From Bradyrhizobium yuanmingense (lineage in GTDB: Bacteria; Pseudomonadota; Alphaproteobacteria; Rhizobiales; Xanthobacteraceae): a stretch of 64,000 nucleotides of DNA. Position numbers and translations under genes: made by a program. The DNA lies in contig NZ_FMAE01000001.1 in the NCBI RefSeq assembly GCF_900094575.1, positions 372,001 to 436,000 of the forward strand, in the 5' to 3' direction. Position 1 is the first letter of the stretch. Every line of letters begins with the position of its first letter. The notes below the pieces were generated by a model, which was given only the letters and a program-made list of their open reading frames with translations, ran no database searches and was not told the DNA's origin. Shown here piece after piece: positions 36,009 to 45,161 of the stretch.

Positions 36009-38599
36009 GACTTTCCTCCGGAAGTGTCGCCCGCTGCCATCGTCCGCGGCAGCGTGATGATGAACTCGGTGAATACACCTTGTGTGGTGTCCACGTCGAT
36101 CGTGCCGCCGTGTTGTTTCACCACGATGTCGTGGCTCATTGAAAGGCCGAGTCCCGTGCCCTCGCCGGCCGGCTTGGTGGTGAAGAAGGGATTGAACATC
36201 TTTTCCTTCACCTCGGCTGGAATCCCGGTGCCGTTGTCGCGAATCCGGATCTGGACCCTGTCGCCGAGATTCTTCGTTGCCGCGCGCAAAGTGGGCTCGA
36301 ATGCATCGCCCTCGCTCTCCTTGCGCTTGGCCGCGGCATAGAAGCCGTTCGAGATCAGGTTCAGCAAGACGCGCGTGATCTCCTGCGGATACACCTCGAT
36401 CATGCCGGCATCCGGGTCGAAATCGCGCTGGAGCGTGACGTTGAAGGCGGGCCTTTCGGCGCGCGCGCCGTGATAGGCGAGATTGAGGCTCTCCTCGACC
36501 ACCGCATTGATGTCGACGGCGCGATGCTCGCCGGAACCCTGACGCGAATGCAGCAGCATGTTCCTGACGATGGAATCGGCGCGCTTGCCGTGCTGCACCA
36601 CCTTCTCGAGATTGGCCCTGAGCATGCCGGTCAGCTCGTCGACCTCCTTCTTCGTCTTGCCGTCGAGCGCGGCCGATTGCAGGATCTCGTTGAGCTCGTC
36701 GATCAGCTCGGTCGAGACCGCGGAGAAGTTGTTGACGAAGTTGAGCGGATTCTTGATCTCGTGGGCGATGCCGGCGGTGAGCTGGCCGAGGGAAGCGAGC
36801 TTTTCGGTCTGGATCAGGCGGTCCTGCGCGGTGCGCAACTCATCGAGCGACTGCGACAGCTCAGTGGTGCGCTCCCGAAGCTGCTTCAGCAGACGCGTAT
36901 TCTCAATTGCGATGACGGCCTGCTTGGTAAAGTTCTGGACGAGAGCGACCTGCTTATCCGTGAAGCTGCGAATCTCTTGTCGGAAAATGGTGATCGCGCC
37001 AATCAGATCGTCCTCTTTCAGCATTGGAACGACGAGGAGCGTCCGGGCCCCGGCAATATCTGCCATTCCAACGACATTGGGAACGCCGGCCTTGTAGGTC
37101 GGACTCTCTCTCAAATCACGGATCTGCGCCGGCTGATGCGTCGAAACGACTGCAGCCAGAATCGATCCTGGGTGTGGAAGGATCGGCGTCCGCTTGCGGT
37201 AGGCGGAGAATTCGGGCGGAATGTTGTAGTCCGTGGCGATATTGAATTTACTGCCGTCCCACAGATTCATCGTACCGAATTGAGCCCCGCAAACCCGCGT
37301 AGCATTCTCCAGCATCTTGCGGAACACCGGCTCCAATTCGCCGGGGGAGGAGCTGATGACTTCCAGCACTTCCGACGTCGCGGTCTGCTGTTCGAGCGCC
37401 TCCCGCAACTCGGCCGTGCGCTGCTCCACCTTCTTTTCGAGGTCGGCATAGGATTCCTGCAGGCGCGCGCCCATGTCGTTGAACTGGTCGGCGAGTCCTT
37501 CGAGCTCGTCGCCGGTCTTGATCGAGATGCGCTGGGAGAAATCACCACCGCCCATTCGTTCCGCGCCGCTCCGCAGCGCCTGGATCGGCCCGACCATGCG
37601 GCGCGCCAGGAAGATCCCGGCCAGCACCGCGAAGATGGATGCCGCGAGCAGCACGATTGCAAGGCGCTGCAGCGAAGCATAAAGCGCGGCATAGGCTTCC
37701 TCGACCGGCAGCTCGACGAACATGGTCCAGCGCAGCGGCTCGATCGGGGCCGATGCGGTCAGCACCTTCTGCCCCTGGATGTTGTGGGCCTCGGAAAGCA
37801 CGTCTGGCATGGCGCCGCCGGCTTGCACGGCGCGTACCTGCGCAAGGCCGGACATGTCGGTGTTGCGCAGCACGAGACTGATGTCGGGATGCGCGATCAA
37901 GCGGCCCTCCGGGCCGACCACGTAGGCGTTGCCGTGCTCGCCGACCTTGATCTGGGACACGACGTCCCAGATCAGCTTGAGATTGACCTCGGCGATGCTG
38001 ACGCCGGCATCCTTGCGTGCGCCCGCCAGCGCCAGCGTCATGTAGGGCTCGGACTCCCGGCGAAAATAGACCGGCCCGTAATAGACCTTGCGCGCGACCG
38101 CTTCGGTGAACTTCGGATCGCTCGACAGGTCGATCCCGCTGTCGAGCACGTCCATCGCCAGCCGCGAGACCCGCAGCCGCTCCTTGCCAGTCGAATCCAC
38201 CTGGGCCAGCTCGGTGATCGCAGGGACCTGGCGCAACAGGCGCAGCGCGTCGAACCGGCGCTGCTCGATCGAGCCGCCCGACCAGGGCAGCTGCGTGGTC
38301 CAGCCGAGCTGGCTCTCGATCTCCTTGACGAACCGGCCGATCTTGGCAGCGGCCGCCTCGGCCTGCTCGTGCTGGACCCGGATCAGAGAGGCCTTGTGCT
38401 CGCGATAGTAGAAGTAGACCTCGAACAGGCCATTGGCGAGCAGCGCAATGGCGACGACCGCCACGAAAAGCGCGACGTATTTGGCGAAGAGCCGGGTCCG
38501 GATTCCGCGCCCCGCAGTGTCGCCGGAGGCGACCTCGCCTGGGGCCGCGCTCGGCAATGTCCCGGCTCGAGGTGTATCGGGGTGGAGGGACAGGCTCAT
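36005..38599 (-). CDS. Membrane sensor histidine kinase with Cache, HAMP and GAF domains
   Basis: An 864-residue kinase. In order: cytoplasmic N-tail, TM1 (about 40-62), a periplasmic dCache-like sensor (about 63-290, with [20 protein letters not shown]), TM2 (about 310-330), HAMP ([20 protein letters not shown]), a coiled coil, a GAF domain (about 420-570), then HisKA with H-box [17 protein letters not shown] and a HATPase_c domain ([29 protein letters not shown]). It probably senses a small periplasmic ligand and phosphorylates the two receivers downstream. The ATG at 38599 is chosen over 38650 because the extra 17 residues look non-native, but the ribosome site is weak. Confidence 0.92.
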   Translation of the reverse strand: MSLSLHPDTPRAGTLPSAAPGEVASGDTAGRGIRTRLFAKYVALFVAVVAIALLANGLFEVYFYYREHKASLIRVQHEQAEAAAAKIGRFVKEIESQLGWTTQLPWSGGSIEQRRFDALRLLRQVPAITELAQVDSTGKERLRVSRLAMDVLDSGIDLSSDPKFTEAVARKVYYGPVYFRRESEPYMTLALAGARKDAGVSIAEVNLKLIWDVVSQIKVGEHGNAYVVGPEGRLIAHPDISLVLRNTDMSGLAQVRAVQAGGAMPDVLSEAHNIQGQKVLTASAPIEPLRWTMFVELPVEEAYAALYASLQRLAIVLLAASIFAVLAGIFLARRMVGPIQALRSGAERMGGGDFSQRISIKTGDELEGLADQFNDMGARLQESYADLEKKVEQRTAELREALEQQTATSEVLEVISSSPGELEPVFRKMLENATRVCGAQFGTMNLWDGSKFNIATDYNIPPEFSAYRKRTPILPHPGSILAAVVSTHQPAQIRDLRESPTYKAGVPNVVGMADIAGARTLLVVPMLKEDDLIGAITIFRQEIRSFTDKQVALVQNFTKQAVIAIENTRLLKQLRERTTELSQSLDELRTAQDRLIQTEKLASLGQLTAGIAHEIKNPLNFVNNFSAVSTELIDELNEILQSAALDGKTKKEVDELTGMLRANLEKVVQHGKRADSIVRNMLLHSRQGSGEHRAVDINAVVEESLNLAYHGARAERPAFNVTLQRDFDPDAGMIEVYPQEITRVLLNLISNGFYAAAKRKESEGDAFEPTLRAATKNLGDRVQIRIRDNGTGIPAEVKEKMFNPFFTTKPAGEGTGLGLSMSHDIVVKQHGGTIDVDTTQGVFTEFIITLPRTMAAGDTSGGKS

Positions 38600-38670
38600 T
38601 CCACGGAACCTAGCAAGAAGACCGGACCTTGTCTCTCGCAAGCGCGGCAAGGAGCTCGCCCGAGACCCAA

Positions 38671-38706
38671 CGAAAAGGGCGGCAGCGGATCACCGCTGCC
38701 GCCCTT
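38671..38706 (-). terminator. Rho-independent terminator of the RND efflux operon region
   Basis: A perfect 15-bp stem AAAGGGCGGCAGCGG (38673-38687) / CCGCTGCCGCCCTTT (38692-38706) with an ATCA loop. On the minus strand the last Ts of the stem run on to TTTTCG. It lies 24 nt past the RND pump stop and in front of the kinase gene. Confidence 0.85.
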
Positions 38707-38729
38707 TCGGGACTAGCCTGCCGGCGGCC

Positions 38730-41700
38730 TCAGGTCGGCCGTAGCGCCTTTGAATCGAGGTCCAGCTCGCCGATCTGCTTGTTCCGCTCCGAATCGGCCG
38801 CCGCGCGATGGTCGGTCGCCAGCACCACATAGACTGCCGGCAGCACGAACAGCGTGAACAGCGTGCCGATCGACATGCCGGCGACGACAACGAGACCGAT
38901 CGAGAAGCGGCTGGCCGCGCCCGCGCCGGTCGCGGTCAGGAGCGGGATCAGGCCGGTCACCATCGCGGCCGTGGTCATCAGGATCGGCCGCAGACGGATG
39001 CGGGCCGACATCTCGATGGCCGAGCGGCGGTCGAGCCGCTCGTTAACCTGGAGCTCGTTGGCGAACTCCACCATCAGGATGCCGTGCTTGGTGATCAGGC
39101 CGACCAGGGTGAGCAGACCGACCTGGGTGTAGATGTTTATGGTCGCCATGCCGAAGAACAGCGGGATCAGCGCACCGACGATTGCCATCGGCACCGAGAT
39201 CATGATGACCAGCGGGTCGCGCAAGCTCTCGAACTGGGCCGCCAGCACCAGGAAGATGATGATCAGCGCGAAGCCGAAGGTGATGGCAAGCTGATTGCCT
39301 TCCTGCACGTATTGCCGGGAGTCAGCCAGATAGTCGTGGCTGAAGCCTTGCGGCAGCTTCTTGGCCTCGCCTTCGAGGAAGTCGACCGCAGCGCCGACGG
39401 TCACGCCGGGCATCGGCACGGCGGAGAACGTCGCCGAATTGAGCTGGTTGTAGTGCGTCAGCGAATTCGGATCGGTCTTGGTCCTGATCGAGACCACGGT
39501 CGACAACGGAAGCTGCTGCCCGGTGTTGGTCGTCACATAGTAGCCACCGAGCGATTCCGGGGACAGCCGCTTGCCGCGCGGCACCTGCGGAATCACCTGA
39601 TAGGAGCGGCCCTCGAGGTTGAACCGGTTGATGTAATTGCCGCCGAGCAGCACCGCGAGCGTCGAGCCGAGGTTCTGCATGTTGACGCCGAGGTCCTGAG
39701 CCTTGGTGCGGTCGATCGTCACCTCGACGTTCGGCTGGTTGTAGGCGAGGTCGCTATCGGAGACGATGAACATGCCGCTCTTGCGTGCAGCCTCCTTCAG
39801 CTTCTCCATCTGCTCATAGACGGTCTGGAAGCTGGCCGTGGAATTGATCACCATCTGGATCGGCAGACCGCCGGGTCCGCCCGGCAATGGCGGCAGGTTG
39901 AACGCGAACGCCTGCACGCCCTCGATCTTGGAGAGCTCGGCCTGCACCAGCGGCTTCAAGGCGATCGACGAGCGTGTGCGCTCGTCCCAGGGCTTCAAGA
40001 GCATGCCGGCAATGCCGCCTTGCGGGCCGTTGATGCCGTTCAGCACGAAACGCAGATCGGTCTCGGGGAATTTCTGGAATTCCTTGTCGAGCTTCTCGCC
40101 GTAGAAATCGACATAGTCGATGTTGGCGTATTTCGGCGCCTTGGTCACCGCGAACACGATGCCCTGATCTTCCTCGGGCGCCAGCTCCTTCGAAGTGTTC
40201 ATGTAGAGGAAGCCGACGAGTCCCAGGATCGTCACGGCGAACAGGCCGGTGATGGCCTTGTAGTCGAGCGAGCGGTCGAGCTTGCGGCCATACCACCGCG
40301 TCATGGCGCCGAACACCCGGTTCACCAACTTGGCGAAGCGGCCCTCTTCGGTGTTCTTCAGCAGCACCGAGCACATCATGGGCGACAGCGTCAGCGCGAT
40401 CACGCCTGATACAATGACCGAGCCTGCGAGGGTAAACGCAAATTCGCGGAACAGCGACCCGGTGAGGCCACCGAGGAACCCGATCGGCGCGTACACGGCG
40501 GCGAGCGTGATGGTCATGGAGATGACCGGCCCGACGATTTCGCGCGCGCCTTGTAGCGAGGCCTGGACCGGCGTCTTGCCCTCCTCCAGATGGCGATGGA
40601 TGTTCTCCACCACGACGATGGCATCGTCGACGACGAGGCCGATCGCCAGGACCATCGCGAGCAGGGTCAGCAGGTTGAAGCTGAAGCCCAGCGCCAGCAT
40701 CATCGTGCAGACGCCGATCATCGACAACGGAATGGTGACGACGGGAATGATGACGGAGCGCAGCGAGGCCAGGAACAGGAAAATGACCACGATCACGATG
40801 ATGACGGCTTCGCCCAATGTATTCCGCACCTCGTCGATCGAAGATTGGATGAACTTGGTCGAGTCGTAGGCGACCTTCATCTTCATCGAGGGCGGGAGGT
40901 TGCGTTCGAGCTCGGGGAACAGCGCGCGCACACCCTTGACCAGCGTCAGCGGATTACCCTGTGGCGTCGCCTGCACGCCAATGAAGATCGCGCGCTCGCC
41001 GTTAAAGGCGACGCTGGCATCCGTGCTCTGGGCTGCAAGCTCGACGGTGGCGATGTCCTCCATCCGCACGAAGCCGCCGTCCTTGGCCTTGACGATCATC
41101 TTCTTGAACTGATCGACGTTGGTCAGGCCCGTGTTGGTCGAGACGTTCGAGACGATCAGATAGCCCTTGGTCTGGCCGGCCGCGGACTGGAAGTTGTTGG
41201 CCTGGATCGCCGCCGCAACGTCAGCCGGCGATACGTTGCGGCCCGCCATCTTCACGGGATCGAGCCACAGCCGCATCGCAAAGGTCTGGCCGCCCAAAAT
41301 GTCGGCCGAGGCGACGCCGTCGACGGTCGACAGCACCGGCTGGACCACACGCGTCAGATAGTCGGAGATGGCCGAGCCGGACAGCTCGTCCGAGGAGAAG
41401 CCGAGATACATCACGGCCGTGGTTTGGCCCGTGGTCTTGGTGACGATCGGGTCGTTGGATTCCTTCGGAATCAGGTACTTCACTGAATTGGTCTTCGCCA
41501 ACACCTCGGTGAGCGCCTGGTTCGGATCGAAATTCAGCTTGATGTAGACCTGGATCGTCGAGGTGCCGAGCACCGAGGACGAGGTGATGTAGTCGACGCC
41601 TTCGGCGGACGCGACCGCCTGCTCGATCGGCGTGGTGATGAAGCCCTGGATCAGGTCTGCGGACGCGCCGGGATAGACGGTCGTGATGTTGATGACCGTG

Positions 41701-41825
41701 TTCGACAGCTTCGGATATTGCCGGATCGGCAGCACCATTGCCGCGCGCAGGCCGATCAGCAGGATCAGCAGGCTGACGACGACCGACAGGACCGGTCGTT
41801 TGATGAAAATGTCGGTAAAGGCCAT
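38730..41825 (-). CDS. RND multidrug efflux pump, inner-membrane subunit (HAE-1 type)
   Basis: A 1031-residue AcrB/MexB-like transporter. The N-terminus MAFTDIFIKRPVLSVVVSLL is typical, followed by a large periplasmic loop (GASADLIQGFITTPIEQAVA), the helix-4 region with ALGFSFNLLTLLAMVLAIGL and VVDDAIVVVENIHRHLEEG carrying the proton-relay Asp pair, and a second half with TINIYTQVGLLTLVGLITKH. Length is normal. It pumps hydrophobic compounds using the proton gradient together with the adaptor encoded just upstream; an outer-membrane channel gene is not in the window. The ATG at 41825 fits; the frame upstream crosses a hairpin. Confidence 0.94.
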   Translation of the reverse strand: MAFTDIFIKRPVLSVVVSLLILLIGLRAAMVLPIRQYPKLSNTVINITTVYPGASADLIQGFITTPIEQAVASAEGVDYITSSSVLGTSTIQVYIKLNFDPNQALTEVLAKTNSVKYLIPKESNDPIVTKTTGQTTAVMYLGFSSDELSGSAISDYLTRVVQPVLSTVDGVASADILGGQTFAMRLWLDPVKMAGRNVSPADVAAAIQANNFQSAAGQTKGYLIVSNVSTNTGLTNVDQFKKMIVKAKDGGFVRMEDIATVELAAQSTDASVAFNGERAIFIGVQATPQGNPLTLVKGVRALFPELERNLPPSMKMKVAYDSTKFIQSSIDEVRNTLGEAVIIVIVVIFLFLASLRSVIIPVVTIPLSMIGVCTMMLALGFSFNLLTLLAMVLAIGLVVDDAIVVVENIHRHLEEGKTPVQASLQGAREIVGPVISMTITLAAVYAPIGFLGGLTGSLFREFAFTLAGSVIVSGVIALTLSPMMCSVLLKNTEEGRFAKLVNRVFGAMTRWYGRKLDRSLDYKAITGLFAVTILGLVGFLYMNTSKELAPEEDQGIVFAVTKAPKYANIDYVDFYGEKLDKEFQKFPETDLRFVLNGINGPQGGIAGMLLKPWDERTRSSIALKPLVQAELSKIEGVQAFAFNLPPLPGGPGGLPIQMVINSTASFQTVYEQMEKLKEAARKSGMFIVSDSDLAYNQPNVEVTIDRTKAQDLGVNMQNLGSTLAVLLGGNYINRFNLEGRSYQVIPQVPRGKRLSPESLGGYYVTTNTGQQLPLSTVVSIRTKTDPNSLTHYNQLNSATFSAVPMPGVTVGAAVDFLEGEAKKLPQGFSHDYLADSRQYVQEGNQLAITFGFALIIIFLVLAAQFESLRDPLVIMISVPMAIVGALIPLFFGMATINIYTQVGLLTLVGLITKHGILMVEFANELQVNERLDRRSAIEMSARIRLRPILMTTAAMVTGLIPLLTATGAGAASRFSIGLVVVAGMSIGTLFTLFVLPAVYVVLATDHRAAADSERNKQIGELDLDSKALRPT

Positions 41826-41856
41826 CGCGGGCGATCTCGATTTCTTTTTTTCAAGA

Positions 41857-41885
41857 CGCGTGATCCGGCCGGGCCGGATCACGCG
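41857..41885 (-). other. Strong hairpin between adaptor and RND pump genes
   Basis: The 14-nt arms CGCGTGATCCGGCC (41857-41870) and GGCCGGATCACGCG (41872-41885) are perfectly complementary around one base. On the minus (transcribed) strand it is followed by an A-rich tract, not Ts, so it is not a classical terminator. It may act in mRNA processing or stability, or set relative expression of the two subunits. Confidence 0.6.
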
Positions 41886-41894
41886 AGGATATTG

Positions 41895-43088
41895 TCAGTA
41901 GCGCGGCGGCTGCGCCGGGATCTGCGGGGCCGGATCGGTCGAGATCGATACCGGCGCGCCTGATTGCAGCTTGAGCTGGCCGAGAGCGACGACCTTGTCG
42001 CCTACCTTCAGGCCCTTGACGATTTCGACGCGACCCTCGACCCGGTTGCCGGTCTGCACGAAGGTGCGCACCGCCGACAGGCTGGTCTTGCCGTCTTCTT
42101 CCTTCTTCTCGGTGATCACGAACACCGAGTCGCCGTACAGCGTGTAATCGACTGCCGTTTCAGGCACCGTGATCACGGCCGGCTTTTCCGGCAGCACCAC
42201 GGTCGTGGTGACAAACATGCCGGGCTTCAGGATCTTCTCCGGATTGGCAATCGTGGCCTGCACGCGGATGTTGCGAGTATCGGTCGAGATCTGGGGCTCG
42301 ATCGTGGTGATCTTGCCCTCGAAGGTGCGGCCCGGATAGGCGTCGACCTTCAACCGCACGACCTGGCCGACCTTGAGGCTGCCGGAATCCTTTTCCGTCA
42401 CCGTGAAGTTGGCCCACAGCTCGGACAGATCGGTCAGCGACACGATCGCCGTGCCGGCGGTCAGATACTGGCCGACCTCGACCTTGCGCATGCCGAGATC
42501 GCCGGCGAACGGCGCGCGCACCAGCTTCTGCGAGATCAACGCCTCGGTCTTGGCGATGCCCGCCTGGGCCTGGTCATAGGCAGCCTGCGCGGTATCGACG
42601 GTCGCCTGCGGACCGAACTGGCGCGAGGCCAGCTGCTTGGCGCGTTCAAGCGACAGCTGCGCGACGGTCGCTTGCGCCTTGTAATTGGCGAGATCGCCCT
42701 GCTCGGGCGCGTCGAACAGTTGCACCAGCGGCGTGCCGGCCTCGACGCGCGTGCCCGGCTCGAACTTGATCGCGGTGACACGGCCGTTGACGTCGGCGCT
42801 GACGTCGACCTGATGCACGGCGACGAGGCTGCCGACCGCGGTGAGCAGGTTCGGCACCACCTCGGACTTCGCCTCGGCCGCGCTGACAGCGGTCGGCGGC
42901 GGCTTGTTGTTGGCGAAGAATTGCTTGATCATCTGGCCGCGGAAGTAATTGAACCAGACGAGCCCTCCGACGAGCACGGCCAGAAGCGTGCCAACGATGA
43001 TGAACCAGCGCACTGGCCGGACCGGACGCTTGGGAGCCTTGTTGTCGATCGGTTGCCCCGAAATCTTGTTTTCGGCCACGATGTTCAT
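41895..43088 (-). CDS. RND efflux periplasmic adaptor (membrane fusion protein)
   Basis: A 397-residue adaptor. An N-terminal membrane anchor (VRWFIIVGTLLAVLVGGLVWF, about 26-46) is followed by the split lipoyl domain (VDVSADVNGRVTAIKFEPGT and LVRAPFAGDLGMRKVEVGQY), an alpha-helical hairpin, a beta-barrel domain (TRNIRVQATIANPEKILKPG) and a membrane-proximal end. It links the pump to an outer-membrane channel. The ATG at 43088 is 1 nt past the TetR stop; upstream in-frame codons to 43157 overlap tetR and are not used. Confidence 0.93.
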   Translation of the reverse strand: MNIVAENKISGQPIDNKAPKRPVRPVRWFIIVGTLLAVLVGGLVWFNYFRGQMIKQFFANNKPPPTAVSAAEAKSEVVPNLLTAVGSLVAVHQVDVSADVNGRVTAIKFEPGTRVEAGTPLVQLFDAPEQGDLANYKAQATVAQLSLERAKQLASRQFGPQATVDTAQAAYDQAQAGIAKTEALISQKLVRAPFAGDLGMRKVEVGQYLTAGTAIVSLTDLSELWANFTVTEKDSGSLKVGQVVRLKVDAYPGRTFEGKITTIEPQISTDTRNIRVQATIANPEKILKPGMFVTTTVVLPEKPAVITVPETAVDYTLYGDSVFVITEKKEEDGKTSLSAVRTFVQTGNRVEGRVEIVKGLKVGDKVVALGQLKLQSGAPVSISTDPAPQIPAQPPRY

Positions 43089-43089
43089 G

Positions 43090-43791
43090 TCATGCACTTT
43101 CTGCAATCGCCGCCCGGTTCGCATCCGCGGCCTGATTGCGGCCCAGATGCGAAGCAATTGCGGCGTCGTTAAGTCCGATACCCCTCAGGAGAAACTCACA
43201 GAGCTGCCGCTCCAGGTCGGTCGCCCTGCCGTAAGCAAGACAGGGCGTGGCCGGCAGCCTGGTCAGCGCCGCGGTCATCACCGCATGATGCGCGAACCAG
43301 AACAGGTTGAGCGGATCGCCAGCGCAGGGCCGCGCGTCACCGCTCGCAACCGCACGCTCGAGCGAGGCGACGAAGACAGCGCCGATCAGCGTCTCGATCT
43401 TGGCATACAGCAATCGGGCGAATTCGCCGTCATCCAAATGGCTCGTGGCCATTAGCCGCAGGCGCTGGGCCTCTTCCTGATCGGGACCGTCGGCGATCTG
43501 GAGGAAGTGTTCGACCATGCCGCGGATCACCTCGACCAGCGTAGCCGTCGACGGCTCGCGCTCGAGCAGCTCCATCAGAGCGGGATCCGCCTCGCATTCG
43601 TCGCTGAGGATCTCGGCGTAGAGCGCCGCCTTGGACGGGAAATGCTTGAACAGCAGCGCTTCAGAAATGGCAGCGGCGGCCGCCACGCTCTTGGTCGTGG
43701 TGCCGTTATAGCCGTGTCGGGCAAAGCAGCGCTTTGCGGCGCCGAGGATCAATTGACGCCTCAGGTCGCTCGTCATACGCAATGAGCTCAT
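43090..43791 (-). CDS. TetR-family repressor of the RND efflux operon
   Basis: A 233-residue TetR regulator. The helix-turn-helix (about 10-52) reads ILGAAKRCFARHGYNGTTTK, then SVAAAAAISEALLFKHFPSK, and a C-terminal ligand domain follows. It is the first gene of the tetR-adaptor-pump operon, with an operator-like palindrome at its start. Start choice: the ATG at 43791 sits 3 nt after the palindrome with no ribosome site; 43776 is an alternative. If the promoter prediction is right the transcript would be leaderless. Inducer unknown. Confidence 0.9.
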   Translation of the reverse strand: MSSLRMTSDLRRQLILGAAKRCFARHGYNGTTTKSVAAAAAISEALLFKHFPSKAALYAEILSDECEADPALMELLEREPSTATLVEVIRGMVEHFLQIADGPDQEEAQRLRLMATSHLDDGEFARLLYAKIETLIGAVFVASLERAVASGDARPCAGDPLNLFWFAHHAVMTAALTRLPATPCLAYGRATDLERQLCEFLLRGIGLNDAAIASHLGRNQAADANRAAIAESA

Positions 43792-43793
43792 GC

Positions 43794-43827
43794 TGGGTGA
43801 GTAAGCACTCACCCACGCAGGAGTCAA
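43794..43827 (-). promoter_or_regulatory. Operator palindrome and promoter of the tetR-efflux operon
   Basis: A perfect dyad TGGGTGAGT-AAGC-ACTCACCCA (43794-43815) overlaps a predicted promoter: TTGACT (43827-43822), 17-nt spacer, TTACTC (43804-43799) on the minus strand. TetR proteins bind dyads of this size, so autorepression is likely. Confidence 0.6.
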
Positions 43828-43926
43828 GCACTATGTTGCATCGCAACCTGCGTGCGACCTGGAATCAATGGAAATTGGTCGAGCCTGCACGGCCCGCGTG
43901 CAGGCGTTCGGGGATGGACGGACCGC

Positions 43927-44517
43927 CTAGATCGGCTGGAAGCCGAGGTCAGCACGGATCCGGTTGACGATGTAGGTCCCGTCCCGCGTCGGCAGAATCC
44001 GCTCAAGGCCGGCGCTGTCGATCTTCACATTGGCAAAGCGCGGACCCGCGGAGAGGTCGTGGACGGCTTTGGCGAAGGCTTCGACTTCGGCCATGGTCGT
44101 GGCGGCCCGGCTGTCGATAATGCCGCAAGCCCTGGCGATGCCGACGAGGTCGGCGGCGGCGGAGGTGTGGCTGGTCTGGCCGCCGGTCTCGCCATAGGCC
44201 TCGTTGTCGAGCACTGCGATCGAGAGGTTGGCCGGCTTCTGCAGGCCGATGGTGGCAAGGCTGCCCATGCCCATCAGCATCTCGCCGTCGCCGGTGATGA
44301 CCAATACCGGCAGCTTCGGCTGCGCCAGCGCCAGACCCAGCCCGATCATCGCGGCGCCGCCCATGCCGCCCCAGAGGTAGAAGTTGCGGGCGTGGTCGCC
44401 GGCGGCGCACATGTCGTTGGTGGAAGCGCCAAGGCCGCCGATCGCGACGACGTTCTTGCGGTTCGCCAGCAACGTGGACACCACCTGCCGGCGGTCGAGG
44501 AGATTGGCCTTGCTCAT
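43927..44517 (-). CDS. ThDP-dependent decarboxylase, C-terminal (beta) subunit, ComE-like
   Basis: A 196-residue subunit with the ThDP-binding motif GDGEMLMGMGSLATIGLQKP (76-95) followed by LDNEAYGETGGQ (103-114), close to sulfopyruvate decarboxylase ComE and phosphonopyruvate decarboxylase. It holds the diphosphate/Mg2+ site, while the partner supplies the activating Glu. Its ATG at 44517 overlaps the alpha-subunit stop (ATGA). The 2-oxo acid substrate is not determined by the sequence. Confidence 0.82.
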   Translation of the reverse strand: MSKANLLDRRQVVSTLLANRKNVVAIGGLGASTNDMCAAGDHARNFYLWGGMGGAAMIGLGLALAQPKLPVLVITGDGEMLMGMGSLATIGLQKPANLSIAVLDNEAYGETGGQTSHTSAAADLVGIARACGIIDSRAATTMAEVEAFAKAVHDLSAGPRFANVKIDSAGLERILPTRDGTYIVNRIRADLGFQPI

Positions 44518-45056
44518 TTGGTGAAAACCTTGGCGCCGATCAGGCGCTGCGACAGAAGGACGGCGGTTGGCGTCAGCGCGTTGTAGGCCTGCGCCGCGGC
44601 CGCTTCCAAGACGGCAGGCACCTCGGCAGCGTGCGAGGCGCGCAGCACCTTGACGCCGGAGAGCTCGAACACGCCTTGCGTGGTCGAGCCCATCGGCACC
44701 TGCCACGGATTGAACTCGCCCCACTCGCCGCGCATCGTCACGAGCGTGAGGAACGGAAAGCGCAGGATCGGGATCAGCGACAGCATGTTGATGCAATTGC
44801 CGACGCCGCTCGACTGCATCAGCAGCACGCCGCGCTGTCCGCCGGCCCAGGCGCCGGCGAGCAGCGCCACGCCCTCCTCCTCCGTCGTCAGCGCAATGCC
44901 GCGCATGGTGGAGGAGTCCAGCACGCGCTGGATCAGCTTGGAGTGACCGGCGTCCGGAACATAAGGCACCTGCCGAACGTCGAAGCGCTGCAAGGTCGCG
45001 AAAATATCGTCGGGCCAGTTCGGCGCCGTGTCGGCAGCGTCAGCGCGTGCGTGCAT
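44514..45056 (-). CDS. ThDP-dependent decarboxylase, N-terminal (alpha) subunit, ComD-like
   Basis: A 180-residue subunit carrying the pyrimidine-binding half of a ThDP enzyme. Key features are the TTEEEGVALLAGAWAGG stretch (57-73), with the Glu expected to activate ThDP, and VLLMQSSGVGNCINML (77-92), both like ComD/phosphonopyruvate decarboxylase. It works with the next gene product as a heteromer. The ATG at 45056 is behind an AGGA site; an upstream ATG at 45101 lies inside the intergenic inverted repeat. It is divergent from a P450 gene. Confidence 0.8.
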   Translation of the reverse strand: MHARADAADTAPNWPDDIFATLQRFDVRQVPYVPDAGHSKLIQRVLDSSTMRGIALTTEEEGVALLAGAWAGGQRGVLLMQSSGVGNCINMLSLIPILRFPFLTLVTMRGEWGEFNPWQVPMGSTTQGVFELSGVKVLRASHAAEVPAVLEAAAAQAYNALTPTAVLLSQRLIGAKVFTK

Positions 45057-45066
45057 TTTCCTGTCC

Positions 45067-45114
45067 GGTCGGCTAGCAGTGTGCGAAGACTGTAGACGCA
45101 TGCATGCGCCGACC
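45067..45114. promoter_or_regulatory. Inverted repeat between decarboxylase and P450 genes
   Basis: GGTCGGC (45067-45073) and GCCGACC (45108-45114) form a widely spaced dyad, and CGCATGCATGCG (45097-45108) is a perfect 12-nt palindrome in the same 105-nt divergent gap. A shared regulator of both transcripts is possible. Confidence 0.35.
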
Positions 45115-45161
45115 AGAACAACAAAAACGGCATATCGGCTTTAACCGGCGAGTATAACGGG

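Noticed and set aside
36470..38716. 748-codon plus-strand frame opposite the sensor kinase
   Set aside because: A typical antisense shadow in high-GC DNA; the kinase on the other strand has all expected domains.
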